The notes under the pieces: model-generated
Told to the model about the DNA's origin: nothing
Seen by the model: only the letters and a program-made list of their open reading frames with translations
The model's database searches: none
From: Anisus vortex
Lineage: Eukaryota; Mollusca; Gastropoda; Planorbidae
Length of the DNA: 64,000 nt
Assembly (NCBI GenBank): GCA_949126835.1
Contig: OX421492.1
Coordinates: forward strand, 40,906,498 to 40,970,497
Direction: 5' to 3'
Translations under genes and position numbers: made by a program
Shown: positions 9,718-23,369 of the stretch, piece after piece
How positions within the stretch are numbered: the stretch's first letter is position 1
Layout: the number at the start of each line of letters is the position of its first letter

Positions 9718-11704
9718 GTATGTACATACCGCATAATCTTTTTAAATACTGGACATAAAAACGTGAAATTTGCTACAAATATTCTTTGCGTTACGGCGGT
9801 GAACACTGTCAAGGTTTTAAAAAAAATAAAATGACCGTAGTGGTCAGTTTGGTCAAAAAACGCGAAAAAAACGACATATTTTGGGTTCATGTTAAAATTG
9901 CTGTTCCAACTTTTTATAGTTTTTCGATCGATCGCGCTAAAAAAATTTAAAAAAAGGATGGCGTTGAGATTTTTTTCAGGATGACGTCATCAAAGTTTGC
10001 GCAGAGATAGCTAGCCGGCTTTTCGTTATGACGTCATCAAATTTTGCGTATTCATTTAAATCTATCTTTGCTTCAACCTTTGCTAATGTACTTAATGAAT
10101 GAATAGAACAAAATATATTCACGTTTTAATTTGCGTCGTAATTTATAGCGGGATATTTTTAAATTGTTATAATGGGTAATGATTAATGGTTTTAATGGGT
10201 ATCTTACGTTGTATCTGGCAAATAAAAAATTCTTTCACGTTTTTATTCGTGTTGTATATGTCCACAGAATAGGTATAAAACAGAATGCGCAATCGCATTT
10301 TATTTCTGTTTTGGGCAGTAATACCGACGCCATACTAAGCTTATTTAAACGCAGCGGTCCTGGTTACACTCTATATTTATGCTTATTTAGCCTACAAAGT
10401 CTTTTTCTTCAAATCTACAAGTTCGAACACCCAAAGCTAATATTTCAGGCAAAATGTGCATAAACGGTTGTGTAAAAAAACTACAACAATGAAAACGAAA
10501 ACGACTGATTATCGTAAAAAAGAACATGTCAAACTGCATGGCTTTCCTGACTCCATATTAACTCATTATGAATTATATGCCTATTTCCCTTCATAATTTT
10601 AAAAGTTTATTTTGGTTTAAAAAGTATATATATTTATGTACCGGTAGCCGTAGCAATTTAGTTACCGGTACCGAGCTACGTCTAAGCCATTTTTTCTTCA
10701 AATCAGTACCGGGTAATAAATATTTTTACATCATATTGGCCTAATCATATAATGTTCAAAACAAAATGGGTAATTAAGTCAAATTTATATAAAAGTAAGC
10801 CTATAATGAAAGATAATGTAGGCCCTATATATATTGTATATATTTATGGCAGACGTAGATACCCTTTCTCATTTTATTATAGTAGCGTCTCTATCGACCG
10901 CTGCATTGCGGAAAATGGTAACTTTCAGTGACTGCGTATATAGGGATTGTGCATTCTGTTCTATACCTATTCTGTGTATACGTCTTATAAACTTTGTAGC
11001 GGGAAATTTTTCAATTGCCAGGCAATGTTTAAATTGCCGAGCTCAACGTTTTAAAGTTTTAATTTGTATCGTATACGTCTTATAAACTATGTAGCGGGAA
11101 ATTTTTTTATTGCCGGGCAATGTTTGAATTTGCCGGACCAACTTTTTAAAGTTTTAATTCATGTCGTATACGTTGTATAAACTATGATTCATATCGGTTT
11201 CAGTTGTTATTGTTTTTCCTGTTGAATTAAAATTTAATTCTAAGTTTGCTTCCAAAGCAACAATAAATAAATAGCAAATAACACCAACAAAAACAAAAAA
11301 AAACAAAAAAATAAATAAATATTGATCTACGACTAATGTTGTAGCAAAAAAATATATCAAACAATCATTTTTGAATTAACAGTACTTTTTAAATGACATG
11401 TGAGTTCTGTTTTACAGAAAGAGTTTAATTACCCAATAAACTCACAAAATTCGATCATAGTGGTCATATTTTGAGCAAGAAATAAAAAAAAAAGTATTAT
11501 TATTTGTTTTTCCTTTTTAGTTGTATATTGAATTGGTGTATAATAAAGTGTGCAAAACAAAAATAAATCTGACCACAAAAAAATACTACTTTATTTATGT
11601 TGCAAAAACAAAACTAAAAAACTATAATGTGTCAAGCATATTCAAAAAAAAAGCCCGTTCGAAGAATCGGGCACATAACGGCTTGTCATATCATATATAT
11701 ATAT
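9668..11704 (+). repeat. Module M6, class I full length, THAP frame broken
   Basis: This is a full class I module with the 94-codon frame at 10179-10463 and the 83-codon frame at 10834-11085. Its THAP-like segment differs from the other copies: there is an extra A in the run after the TGT GTA codons, and about 36 bp near its end are missing, so the frame stops early. Confidence 0.93.
10454..10564 (+). pseudogene. THAP-like fragment, broken copy in M6
   Basis: The ATG and Cys pair are kept. A one-base insertion in an A run just after them, further changes, and loss of about 36 bp near the end destroy the frame. This is the only copy of the nine that is broken. Confidence 0.45.
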
Positions 11705-13373
11705 AAATCTCAAAAGGAATATGTATGTATGTGGCTGGCTGGCTGGCTGGCTGGGTATGTACATACCGCATAATCTTTTTAAATACTGGACATAAAAACG
11801 TGAAATTTGCTACAAATATTCTTTGCGTTACGGCGGTGAACACTGTCAAGGTTTTAAAAAAATTAAAATGACCGCAGTGGTCAGTTTGGTCAAAAAACGC
11901 GAATAAAACGACACATTTTGGGTTCATGTTGAATTTGCCGTTCCAACTTTTTATAGTTTTTCGTCACAAAGTTAGAAAAAAAAAGGATGCGCTGAGATTA
12001 TTTTTATGACGTCATCAATCTTTGCGCATGGATTTTATAGCAATAAAGGGACATTTTTCATTCATGTTTAAATTGACGTCATCAAACTATGTGCATGGAT
12101 TTTATTATCTCAACTCAATGACGGGAACAAATTTTCTTCATGTTTAAATTGTCTACGTGCCGTAAACAACATAAATTCTTTACACTACCAATACTGTAGT
12201 TGATTTTCCTAATCTATCACTACTTTAATACTTTACACTGTGAATACATGACTTAAAGCTAATTAATAATTTAAAACTTTACAAACATAGGACAAAGCAA
12301 ATAGATTTAGCATTTTTTTTTTCTGTTTCGGGAAGTAATACCGACGCCTTACTAAGCTTATTTAAACGCAATGGTCCTGGTTACACTCTATATTTAAGCT
12401 TATAATTATATGGCGTCATCAAATTTTGCGTATTTATGCGTTTAAGAAGGGAACAAAATTTTGTTTTAATTTGCGTCGTAATTTGTAAAATGCAATATTT
12501 AAATGGTATAAGTTACCGGAAAATACTTTATGCCCGCTTAAGACTATTGTTTATAACTCCATGGGTTATTTTATCCAGTTCCGAGAACTGGGCACCTTTA
12601 GGCTTATCGCCTAGGTAACGGCCATTGTTTAAATTACCGGGCAATGTTTAAATTACCGGGTAATGTTTATAATACCGGGCAATGTTTATAATACCGGGCA
12701 ATGTTTAAATTACCAGGCAATGTTTAAATTACCGGGCAATGTTTAAATTACCGGGCAATTTTTCTAATACCGGGCAATGTTTATAATACCGGGCAATGTT
12801 TAAATTACCGGGCAATGTTTAAATTACCGGGCAATGTTTAATTTGCCGGGCAATGTTCAAATTGCCGGAACTAAATTTTTAAAGTTTTAATTCGTGTCGT
12901 ATACGTTTTATAAACATTATTTCATAAGGGTTTCATTTGTTATTGTTTTACATGTTGAATAGAATTTTAATTCTAAGTTTGCTTCCAAAGCAACAATAAA
13001 TAAATAAATAGCAAATAAACAAAAACAACACAACATAGGTCTGCGACTTAATGTTTGTCGTAAAAAAAATATATCAAACAATCATAAAAAAAAAAAAAAA
13101 GTACTGTCGAATGTTCTTAATCAATGAATAGAACAAAATATATTCATGTTTTAATTTGCGTCGTAATTTATAGCGGGCAATTTTGTAATTGTTATAATGG
13201 GTGATGAGTAATGATTTTAACGGGTAATTCATGTTGTAGCGGGCAAATAAAAAATTACCTCACGTTTAAATTTGTGTCGTAGGTCATCTCATTATAACTG
13301 ACTGAGTAGTTAGAGTGTATGTAAACATAACTTTTAGCCGGTTCGGAGGACCGGGCACATCATATATATATAT
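11705..13373 (+). repeat. Module M7, class I/III chimera at the front, class III body
   Basis: The front reads as class I (gaataaaacgacacattttg then gttcatgttgaatttgccg) up to caactttttatagtttttcg at 11944-11963, then continues as class III (tcacaaagttag). The switch point is a 20-bp sequence shared by both classes, as expected for homologous exchange. The 19-bp block is at 12636-12869 (about 12 units). Confidence 0.9.
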
Positions 13374-15431
13374 AAATCTCAAAAGGAATATGTATGTGGC
13401 TGGCTGGCTGGCTGGGTATGTACATACCGCATAATCTTTTTAAATACTGGACATAAAAACGTGAAATTTTCTACAAAAATTCTTTGCGTTACGGCGGTGA
13501 ACACTGTCAAGGTTTTAAAAAAAATAAAATGACCGCAGTGGTCAGTTTAGTCAAAAAACGCGAAAAAAACGACATATTTTGCGTTCATGTTGAATTTGCC
13601 GTTCCAACTTTTTATAGTTTTTCGATCGATCGCGCTAAAAAAATAAAAAAAAGGATGGCGTTGAGATTTTTTTCAGGATGACGTCATCAAAGTTTGCGCA
13701 GAGATAGCTAGCCGGCTTTTCGTTATGACGTCATCAAATTTTGCGTATTCATTTAAAATTAACTTTGCTTCAACCTTTGCTAATGTACTTTATGAATGAA
13801 TAGAACAAAATATATTCACGTTTTAATTTGCGTCGTAATTTATAGCGGGATATTTTTAAATTGTTATAATGGGTAATGATTAATGGTTTTAATGGGTATC
13901 TTACGTTGTATCTGGCAAATACAAAATTCCTTCACGTTTTTATTCGTGTTGTATATGTCCACAGAATAGGTATAAAACAGAATGCGCAATCGCATTTTAT
14001 TTCTGTTTTGGGCAGTAATACCGACGCCATACTAAGCTTATTTAAACGCAGCGGTCCTGGTTACACTCTATATTTATGCTTATTTAGCCTACAACGTCCT
14101 TTTCTTCAAATCTACAAGTTCGAACACCCAAAGCTAATATTTCAGGCAAAATGTGCATAAACGGTTGTGTAATAAACTACAACAATGATGCGAAAACGAC
14201 TGATTATCGTAAAAAAGAGCATGTCAAACTGCATGGCTTTCCTGACTCCATAAAGGATAAACAACAGCATAAACAACCTCATATTAACTCATTATGAATT
14301 ATATGCCTATTTCCCTTCATAATTTTAAAAGTTTATTTTGGTTTAAAAAGTATATATATTTATGTACCGGTAGCCGCAGCAATTTAGTTACCGGTACCGA
14401 GCTACGTCTAAGCCATTTTTTTTTTCAAATCAGTACCGGGTAATAAATATTTTTACATCATATTGGCCTAATCATATAATGTTCAAAACAAAATGGGTAA
14501 TTAAGTCAAATTTATATAAAACTAAGCCTATAACGAAAGATAATGTAGGCCCTATATATATTGTATATATTTATGGAAGACGTAGATATCATGTCTCATT
14601 TTACTATAGTAGCGTCTCTAGCGACCGCTGCATTGCGGAAAATGGTAACTTTTAGTGAGTGCGTATATAGGGATTGTGCATTCTGTTCTATACCTATTCT
14701 GTGTATACGTCTTATAAACTTTGTAGCGGGAAATTGTTCAATTGCTAGGCAATGTTTAAATTGCCGAGCTCAACGTTTTAAAGTTTTATTTTATATCGTA
14801 TACGTCTTATAAACTATGTAGCGGGAAATTTTTATATTGCCGGGCAATGTTTAAATTTGCCGGACCAACTTTTAAAAGTTTTAATTCATGTCTTATACGT
14901 TGTATAAACTATGATTCATATCGGTTTCAGTTGTTATTGTTTTTCCTGTTGAATTTAAAATTTAATTCTAAGTTTGCCTCCAAAGCAACAATAAATAAAT
15001 AGCAAATAACACCAACAAAAACAAAAAAAAATAAAAAAAATATTGATCTACGACGAATGTTGTAGCAAAAAAATATATCAAACAATCATTTTCGAATTAA
15101 CAGTACTTTTTAAAAGACATGTGAGTTCTGATTTACAGAAAGAGTTTAATTACCCAATAAACTCACAAAATTCGATCATAGTGGTCATACTTTGAGCAAG
15201 AAATAAAAAAAAATTATTGTTATTTGTTTTTCCTTTTTAGTTGTATATTGAATTGGTGTATAATAAAGTGTGCAAAACAAAAATAAATTTAAAAAATACT
15301 GACCACAAAAAAAAAAAACATACTACTTTATGTATGTTGCAAAAACAAAACTAAAAAACTATAATGTGTCAAGCATATTCTAAAAAAAAGCCCGTTCGAA
15401 GAATCGGGCACATAACGGCTTGTATATATAT
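13374..15431 (+). repeat. Module M8, class I full length
   Basis: This is a full class I module with the 94-codon frame at 13876-14160, the THAP-like frame at 14151-14297 and the 83-codon frame at 14561-14812. It is nearly identical to M15 at an offset of about 12,035 bp. Confidence 0.93.
14151..14297 (+). pseudogene. THAP-like fragment, copy in M8
   Basis: The 48-codon frame is intact, with the Cys pair and HGFP block. Confidence 0.5.
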
Positions 15432-15462
15432 AAATCTCAAAAGGAATATGTATGTATGTATG

Positions 15463-15497
<35 letters not shown>

Positions 15498-17387
15498 GTA
15501 TGTACATACCGCATAATCTTTTTAAATACTGGACATAAAAACGTGAAATTCGCTACAAATATTCTTTGCGTTACGGCGGTGAACACTGTCAAGGTTTTAA
15601 AAAAATTAAAATGACCGCAGTGGTCAGTTTGGTCAAAAAACGTGAAAAAAACACAACTTTTGATTCACATTGTCTTTGCCAGTACAACTTTTTATAGTTT
15701 TTCGTCACAAAGTTAGAAAAAAAAAGGATGCGCTGAGATTATTTTTATGACGTCATCAATCTTTGCGCATGGATTTTATAGCAATGAAGGGACATTTTTC
15801 ATTCATGTTTAAATTGACGTCATCAAACTATGTGCATGGATTTTATTATCTCAACTCAATGACGGGAACAAATTTTTTTTCATGTTTAAATTGTCTACGT
15901 GCCGTAAACAACATAAATTCTTTACACTACCAATACTGTAGTTGATTTTCTTAATCTATCACTACTTTGATACTTTACACTATGAATACATGACTTAAAG
16001 CTAATTAATAATTTAAAACTTTACAAACATAGGACAAAGCAAATAGATTTAGCATTTTTTTTCTGTTTTCGGAAGTAATACCGACGCATTACTAAGCTTA
16101 TTTAAACGCAGTGGTCCTGGTTACACTCTATATTTAAGCTTATAATTATATGGCGTCATCAAATTTTGCGTATTTATGCGTTTAAGAAGGGAACAAAATT
16201 TTGTTTTAATTTGCGTCGTAATTTGTAGAATGCAATATTTAAATGGTTTAAGTAAAAAAATTAAGTTACCGGAAAATACTTTATCCCCGCTTAAGACAAT
16301 TGCTTATAACTCCATGGGTTATTTTATCCAGTTCCGAGAACTGGGCACCTTTAGGCTTATCGCCTTGGTAACGGCCATTGTTTTAATTACCGGGCATTGT
16401 TTAAATTACCGGGCAATGTTTATAATACCAGGCAATGTTTAAATTACCGGGCAATGTTTAAATTACCGGGCAATGTTTATAATACCGGACAATGTTTAAA
16501 TTACCGGGCAATGTTTAAATTACCGGGCAATGTTTATAATACCGGGCAATGTTTATAATACCGGGCAATGTTTAAATTACCGGGCAATGTTTAAATTACC
16601 GGGCAATGTTTATAATACCGGGCAATGTTTATAATACCGGGCAATGTTTAAATTACCGGGCAATGTTTAAATTACCGGGCAATGTTTATAATACCGGGCA
16701 ATGTTTATAATACCGGGCAATGTTTAAATTACCGGGCAATGTTTATAATACCGGGCAATGTTTATAATACCGGGCAATGTTTATAATACCGGGCAATGTT
16801 TAAATTACCAGGCAATGTTTAAATTACCGGGCAATGTTTAATTTGCCGGGCAATTTTCAAATTGCCGGAACTAAATTTTTAAAGTTTTAATTCGTGTCGT
16901 ATACGTTTTATAAACATTATTTCATAAGGGTTTCATTTGTTATTGTTTTACATGTTGAATAGAAAAATTAATTCTAAGTTTGCTTCCAAAGCAACAATAA
17001 ATAAATAAATAGCAAAAAAAACAAAAACAACACAACATAGGTCTGCGACTTAATGTTTGTCGTAAAAAAAATATATCAAACAATCATAAAAAAAAAAAAA
17101 GTAGTGTCGAATGTTCTTAATCAATGAATAGAACAAAATATATTCATGTTTTAATTTGCGTCGTAATTTATAGCGGGCAATTTTGTAATTGTTATAATGG
17201 GTGATGAGTAATGATTTTAACGGGTAATTCATGTTGTAGCGGGCAAATAAAAAATTACCTCACGTTTAAATTCGTGTCGTAGGTCATGCGGGCAATCTCA
17301 TTATAACTGCCTGAGTAGTTAGAGTGTATGTAAACATAACTTTTAGCCGGTTCGGAGGACCGGGCACATAACGGCTTGTATATATAT
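15432..17387 (+). repeat. Module M9, class III with long minisatellite
   Basis: This is a class III module with a 19-bp block of about 25 units at 16389-16869. It is a near copy of M5. Confidence 0.93.
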
Positions 17388-18832
17388 AAATCTCAAAAGG
17401 AATATGTATGTATGTATGTGGCTGGCTGGCTGGCTGGCTGGCTGGGTATGTACATACCGCATAATCTTTTTAAATACTGGACATAAAAACGTGAAATTTG
17501 CTACAAATATTCTTTGCGTTACGGCGGTGAACACTGTCAAGGTTTTAAAAAAATTAAAATGACCGCAGTGGTCAGTTTGGTCAAAAAACGCGAATAAAAC
17601 GACATATTTTGGGTTCATGTTGAATTTGCCGTTCCAACTTTTTATAGTTTTTCGATCGATTGCGCTAAGAAAATAAAAAAAAGGATGGCGTTGAGATTTT
17701 TTTCAGGATGACGTCATCAAAGTTTGCGCAGAGATAGCTAGCCGGCTTTTCGTTATGACGTCATCAAATTTTGCGTATTCTTTTAAAATTAACTTTGCTT
17801 CAACCTTTGCTAATGTACTTTATGAATGAATAGAACAAAATATATTCACGTTTTAATTTGCGTCGTAATTTATAGCGGGATATTTTTAAATTGTTATAAT
17901 GGGTAATGATTAATGGTTTGAATGGGTATCTTACGTTGTATCTGGCAAATACAAAATTCCTTCACGTTTTTATTCGTGTTGTATGTGTCCACAGAATAGG
18001 TATAAAACAGAATGCGCAATCGCATTTATTTCTGTTTTGGGCAGTAATGCCGACGCCATACTAAGCTTATTTAAACGCAGCGGTCCTGGTTACACTCTAT
18101 ATTTATGCTTATTTAGCCTACAACGTCCTTTTCTTCAAATCTACAAGTTCGAACACCCAAAGCTAATATTTCAGGCAAAATGTGCATAAACGGTTGTGTA
18201 ATAAACTACAACAATGATGCGAAAACGACTGATTATCGTAAAAAAGAGCATGTCAAACTGCATGGCTTTCCTGACTCCATAAAGGAGAAACAACAGCATA
18301 AACAACCTCATATTAACTCATTATGAATTATATGCCTATTTCCCTTCATAATTTTAAAAGTTTATTTTGGTTTAAAAAGTATATATTTATGTACCGGTAG
18401 CCGTAGCAATTTAGTTACCGGTACCGAGCTACGTCTAAGCCATTTTTTTTTCAAATCAGTACCGGGTAATAAATATGTTTACATCATATTGGCCTAATCC
18501 TATAATGTTTCAAACAAAATGGGTAATTAAGTCAAATTTATACAAAAGTAAGCCTATAATGAAAGATAATGTAGGCCTTATGTATATTGTATATATTTAT
18601 GGCAGACGTAGATATCCTTTCTCATTTTATTATAGTAGCGTCTCTATCGACCGCTGCATTGCGGAAAATGGTAACTTTCAGTGACTGCGTATATAGGGAT
18701 TGTGCATTCTGTTCTATACCTATTCTGTGTATATCATATATATATATATATATATATATCATATCATATCATATCATATCATATCATATCATATCATATT
18801 ATATCATATCATATCATATCATATATATATAT
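17388..18832 (+). repeat. Module M10, class I shortened
   Basis: This module resembles M1. A one-base deletion in the gcattttattt tract near 18023 breaks the 94-codon frame seen in other copies, which would start at 17906. The THAP-like frame at 18180-18326 is intact. The tail is replaced by (AT)n/(ATATC)n at about 18733-18832. Confidence 0.92.
18180..18326 (+). pseudogene. THAP-like fragment, copy in M10
   Basis: The 48-codon frame is intact. It shares with the M1 copy the gagaaa variant (Lys-Glu-Lys) after the HGFP block. Confidence 0.5.
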
Positions 18833-20245
18833 AAATCTCAAAAGGAATATGTGGCTGGCTGGGTATGTACATACCGCATAATCTTTTTAAATACTGGACA
18901 TAAAAACGTGAAATTTGCTACAAATATTCTTTGCGTTACGGCGGTGAACACTGTCAAGGTTTTAAAAAAATTAAAATGACCGCAGTGGTCAGTTTGGTCA
19001 AAAAACGCGAATAAAACGACATATTTTGGGTTCATGTTAAAATTGCCGTTCCAACTTTTTATAGTTTTTCGATCGATCGCGCTAAAAAAATAAAAAAAAG
19101 GATGGCGTTGAGATTTTTTTCAGGATGACGTCATCAAAGTTTGCGCAGAGATAGCTAGCCGGCTTTTCGTTATGACGTCATCAAATTTTGCGTATTCATT
19201 TAAAATTAACTTTGCTTCAACCTTTGCTAATGTACTTTATGAATGAATAGAACAAAATATATTCACGTTTTAATTTGCGTCGTAATTTATAGCGGGATAT
19301 TTTTAAATTGTTATAATGGGTAATGATTAATGGTTTGAATGGGTATCTTACGTTGTATCTGGGAAATACAAAATTCCTTCACGTTTTTATTCGTGTTGTA
19401 TGTGTCCACAGAATAGGTATAAAACAGAATGCGCAATCGCATTTTATTTCTGTTTTGGGCAGTAATACCGACGCCATACTAAGCCTATTTAAACGCAGTG
19501 GTCCTGGTTACACTCTATATTTATGCTTATTTAGCCTACAACGTCCTTTTCTTCAAATCTACAAGTTTGAACACCCAAAGCTAATAGTTCAGGCAAAATG
19601 TGCATAAACGGTTGTGTAATAAACTACAACAATGATGCGAAAACGACTGATTATCGTAAAAAAAAACATGTCAAACTGCATGGCTTTCCTGACTCCATAA
19701 AGGATAAACAACGGCATAAACAACCTCATATTAACTCATTATGAATTATATGCCTATTTCCCTTCATAATTTTAAAAGTTTATTTTGGTTTAAAAAGTAT
19801 ATATTTATGTACCGGTAGCCGTAGCAATTTAGTTACCGGTACCGAGCTACGTCTAAGCCATTTTTTTTTCAAATCAGTACCGGGTAATAAATATTTTTAC
19901 ATCATATTGGCCTAATCCTATAATGTTTCAAACAAAATGGGTAATTAAGTCAAATTTATACAAAAGTAAGCCTATAATGAAAGATAATGTAGGCCTTATG
20001 TATATTGTATATATTTATGGCAGACGTAGATATCCTTTCTCATTTTATTATAGTAGCGTCTCTATCGACCGCTGCATTGCGGAAAATGGTAACTTTCAGT
20101 GACTGCGTATATAGGGATTGTGCATTCTGTTCTATACCTATTCTGTGTATATCATATATATATATATATATATATATATCATATCATATCATATCATATC
20201 ATATCATATCATATCATCATATCATATCATATCATATATATATAT
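18833..20245 (+). repeat. Module M11, class I shortened
   Basis: The 94-codon frame is at 19323-19607 and the THAP-like frame at 19598-19744. The front matches M14 (offset 4,537 bp, the summed length of M11 to M13), but the 3' part is shortened through the same ATATC microsatellite junction seen in M1 and M10. Confidence 0.92.
19598..19744 (+). pseudogene. THAP-like fragment, copy in M11
   Basis: The 48-codon frame is open, with substitutions shared only with the M14 copy. The acceptor-like tract before the ATG reads agttcag instead of atttcag. Confidence 0.5.
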
Positions 20246-21806
20246 AAATCTCAAAAGGAATATGTATGTATGTATGTGGCTGGCTGGCTGGCTGGCTGGC
20301 TGGGTATGTACATACCGCATAATCTTTTTAAATACTGGACATAAAAACGTGAAATTTGCTACAAAAATTCTTTGCGTTACGGCGGTGAACACTGTCAAGG
20401 TTTTAAAAAAAATAAAATGACCGCAGTGGTCAGTTTGGTCAAAAAACGCGAATAAAACGACATATTTTGGGTTCATGTTAAAATTGCCGTTCCAACTTTT
20501 TATAGTTTTTCGATCGATCGCGCAAAAAAAATTAAAAAAAGGATGGCGTTGAGATTTTTTCAGGATGACGTCATCAAAGTTTGCGCAGAGATAGCTAGCC
20601 GGCTTTTCGTTATGACGTCATCAAATTTTGCGTATTCATTTAAAATTAACTTTGCTTCAATGTTTGCTAATGTATTTTATGAATGAATAGAACAAAATAT
20701 ATTCACGTTTTAATTCGTGTCGTATACGAAATATAAACTTTTGTAGTTGTTGCGTGCATTCTCATTATAACTGCTTGAGTAGTAAGAGTGTATGTAAACA
20801 TAACTTTTAGCTTTTTCAATTCGTTTGAAGCGGGCGTATACGCATTAAAATCTTTCTAGCGGGAAATATTTCACGTTTCAATTCTTTTCTAGAGGGCAAT
20901 ATTTCACGTTTCAATTCGTTTCTAGCGGGCAATATTTCACGTTGCAGTTCGTTTCGGTTGTAGCGGGCGTACAAAATGTCATTCACATTTAAATTTGTGA
21001 CGTATACATCGATAAACTTTTTAACGGGTGGGGTTTTATTAATTGCCGTATATATTAACTGTGAAGCGGGAAATCTCATTATAACTTTAGGCTTATCGCC
21101 TTGGTAACAACCATTGTTTAAATTACCGGGCAAGGTTTAAATTACCGGGTAATGTTTATAATACCGGGCAATGTTTAAATTACCGGGCAATGTTTAAATT
21201 ACCGGACAATGTCTAAATTACCGGGCAATGTTTATATTACCGGGCAATGTTTAATTTGCCGGGCAATGTTCAAATTGCCGGAACTAACTTTTTAAAGTTT
21301 TAATTCGTGTCGTATACGTTTTATAAACATTATTTCATATGGGTTTCATTTGTTATTGTTTTACATGTTGAATAGAAAATTTAATTCTAAGTTTGCTTCC
21401 AAAGCAACAATAATAAATAAATAGCAAATAACAAAAACAAAACAACATAGGTCTGCGACTTAATGTTTGTCGTGTCGTAAAAAAACATATCAAACAATCA
21501 TTTTCTTTTTTAATAAAAATACTGTCGAATGTTCTTTATCAATGAATAGAACAAAATATATTTACGTTTTAATTTGCGTCGTAATTTATAACGGGCAATT
21601 TTTTAATTGTTATAATGGGTAATGGGTAATGATTTTAACGGGTAATTTTATGTTGTAGCGGGCAAATTAGACATTACCTCACGTTTAAATTCATGTCGTA
21701 GGTCATGCGGGCAGTCTCATTATAACTGCTTGAGTAGTTAGAGTGTATGTAAACATAGCTTTTAGCCGGTTCGGAGGACCGGGCACATAACGGCTTGTAT
21801 ATATAT
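20246..21806 (+). repeat. Module M12, class II
   Basis: This is a near-exact copy of M2, with the 33-bp triplication at about 20852-20952 and the 19-bp block at 21125-21280. Confidence 0.93.
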
Positions 21807-23369
21807 AAATCTCAAAAGGAATATGTATGTGGCTGGCTGGGTATGTACATACCGCATAATCTTTTTAAATACTGGACATAAAAACGTGAAATTTGCTACA
21901 AATATTCTTTGCGTTACGGTGGTGAACACTGTCAAGGTTTTAAGAAAATTAAAATGACCGCAGTGGTCAGTTTGGTCAAAAAACGCGAAAAAAACACAAC
22001 TTTTGATTCACATTGTCTTTGCCAGTACAACTTTTTATAGTTTTTCGTCACAAAGTTAGAAAAAAAAGGATGCGCTGAGATTATTTTTATGACGTCATCA
22101 ATCTTTGCGCATGGATTTTATAGCAATGAAGGGACATTTTTCATTCATGTTTAAATTGACGTCATCAAACTATGTGCATGGATTTTATTATCTCAACTCA
22201 ATGACGGGAACAAATTTTCTTCATGTTTAAATTGTCTACGTGCCGTAAACAACATAAATTCTTTACACTACCAATACTGTAGTTGATTTTCTTAATCTAT
22301 CACTACTTTAATACTTTACACTGTGAATACATGACTTAAAGCTAATTAATAATTTAAAACTTTAAGCAAATAGATTTCGCATTTTTTTTCTGTTTCGGGA
22401 AGTAATACCGACGCATTACTAAGCTTATTTAAACGCAGTGGTCCTGGTTACACTCTATATTTAAGCTTATAATTATATGGCGTCATCAAATTTTGCGTAT
22501 TTATGCGTTTAAGAAGGGAACAAAATTTTGTTTTAATTTGCGTCGTAATTTGTAGAATGCAATATTTAAATGGTTTAAGTTACCGGAAAATACTTTATCC
22601 CCGCTTAAGACTATTGCTTATAACTCCATGGGTTATTTTATCCAGTTCCGAGAACTGGGCACCTTTAGGCTTATCGCCTTGGTAACGGCCATTGTTTAAA
22701 TTACCGGGCAATGTTTAAATTACCGGGCAATGTTTATAATACCGGGCAATGTTTAAATTACCGGGCAATGTTTAAATTACCGGGCAATGTTTAAATTACC
22801 GGGCAATGTTTATATTACCGGGCAATGTTTAATTTGCCGGGCAATGTTCAAATTGCCGGAACTAACTTTTTAAAGTTTTAATTCGTGTCGTATACGTTTT
22901 ATAAACATTATTTCATATGGGTTTCATTTGTTATTGTTTTACATGTTGAATAGAAAATTTAATTCTAAGTTTGCTTCCAAAGCAACAATAAATAAATAAA
23001 AAGCAAATAAACAAAAACAACACAACATAGGTCTGCGACTTAATGTTTGTCGTAAAAAAATAGATCAAACAATCATTAAAAAAAATAAAAGTACTGTCGA
23101 ATAGAACAAAATATATTCATGTTTTAATTTGCGTCGTAATTTATAGCGGGCAATTTTGTAATTGTTATAATGGGTGATGAGTAATGATTTTAACGGGTAA
23201 GTCATGTTGTAGCGGGCAAATAAAAAATTAACTCACGTTTAAATTCGTGTCGTAGGTCATGCAGGCAATCTCATTATAACTGGCTGAGTAGTTAGAGTGT
23301 ATGTAAACATAACTTTTAGCCGGTTCGGAGGACCGGGCAAATACCGGCTTGTATATCATATATATATAT
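21807..23369 (+). repeat. Module M13, class III
   Basis: This is a near-exact copy of M3, with the 19-bp block at 22703-22859. Confidence 0.93.
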
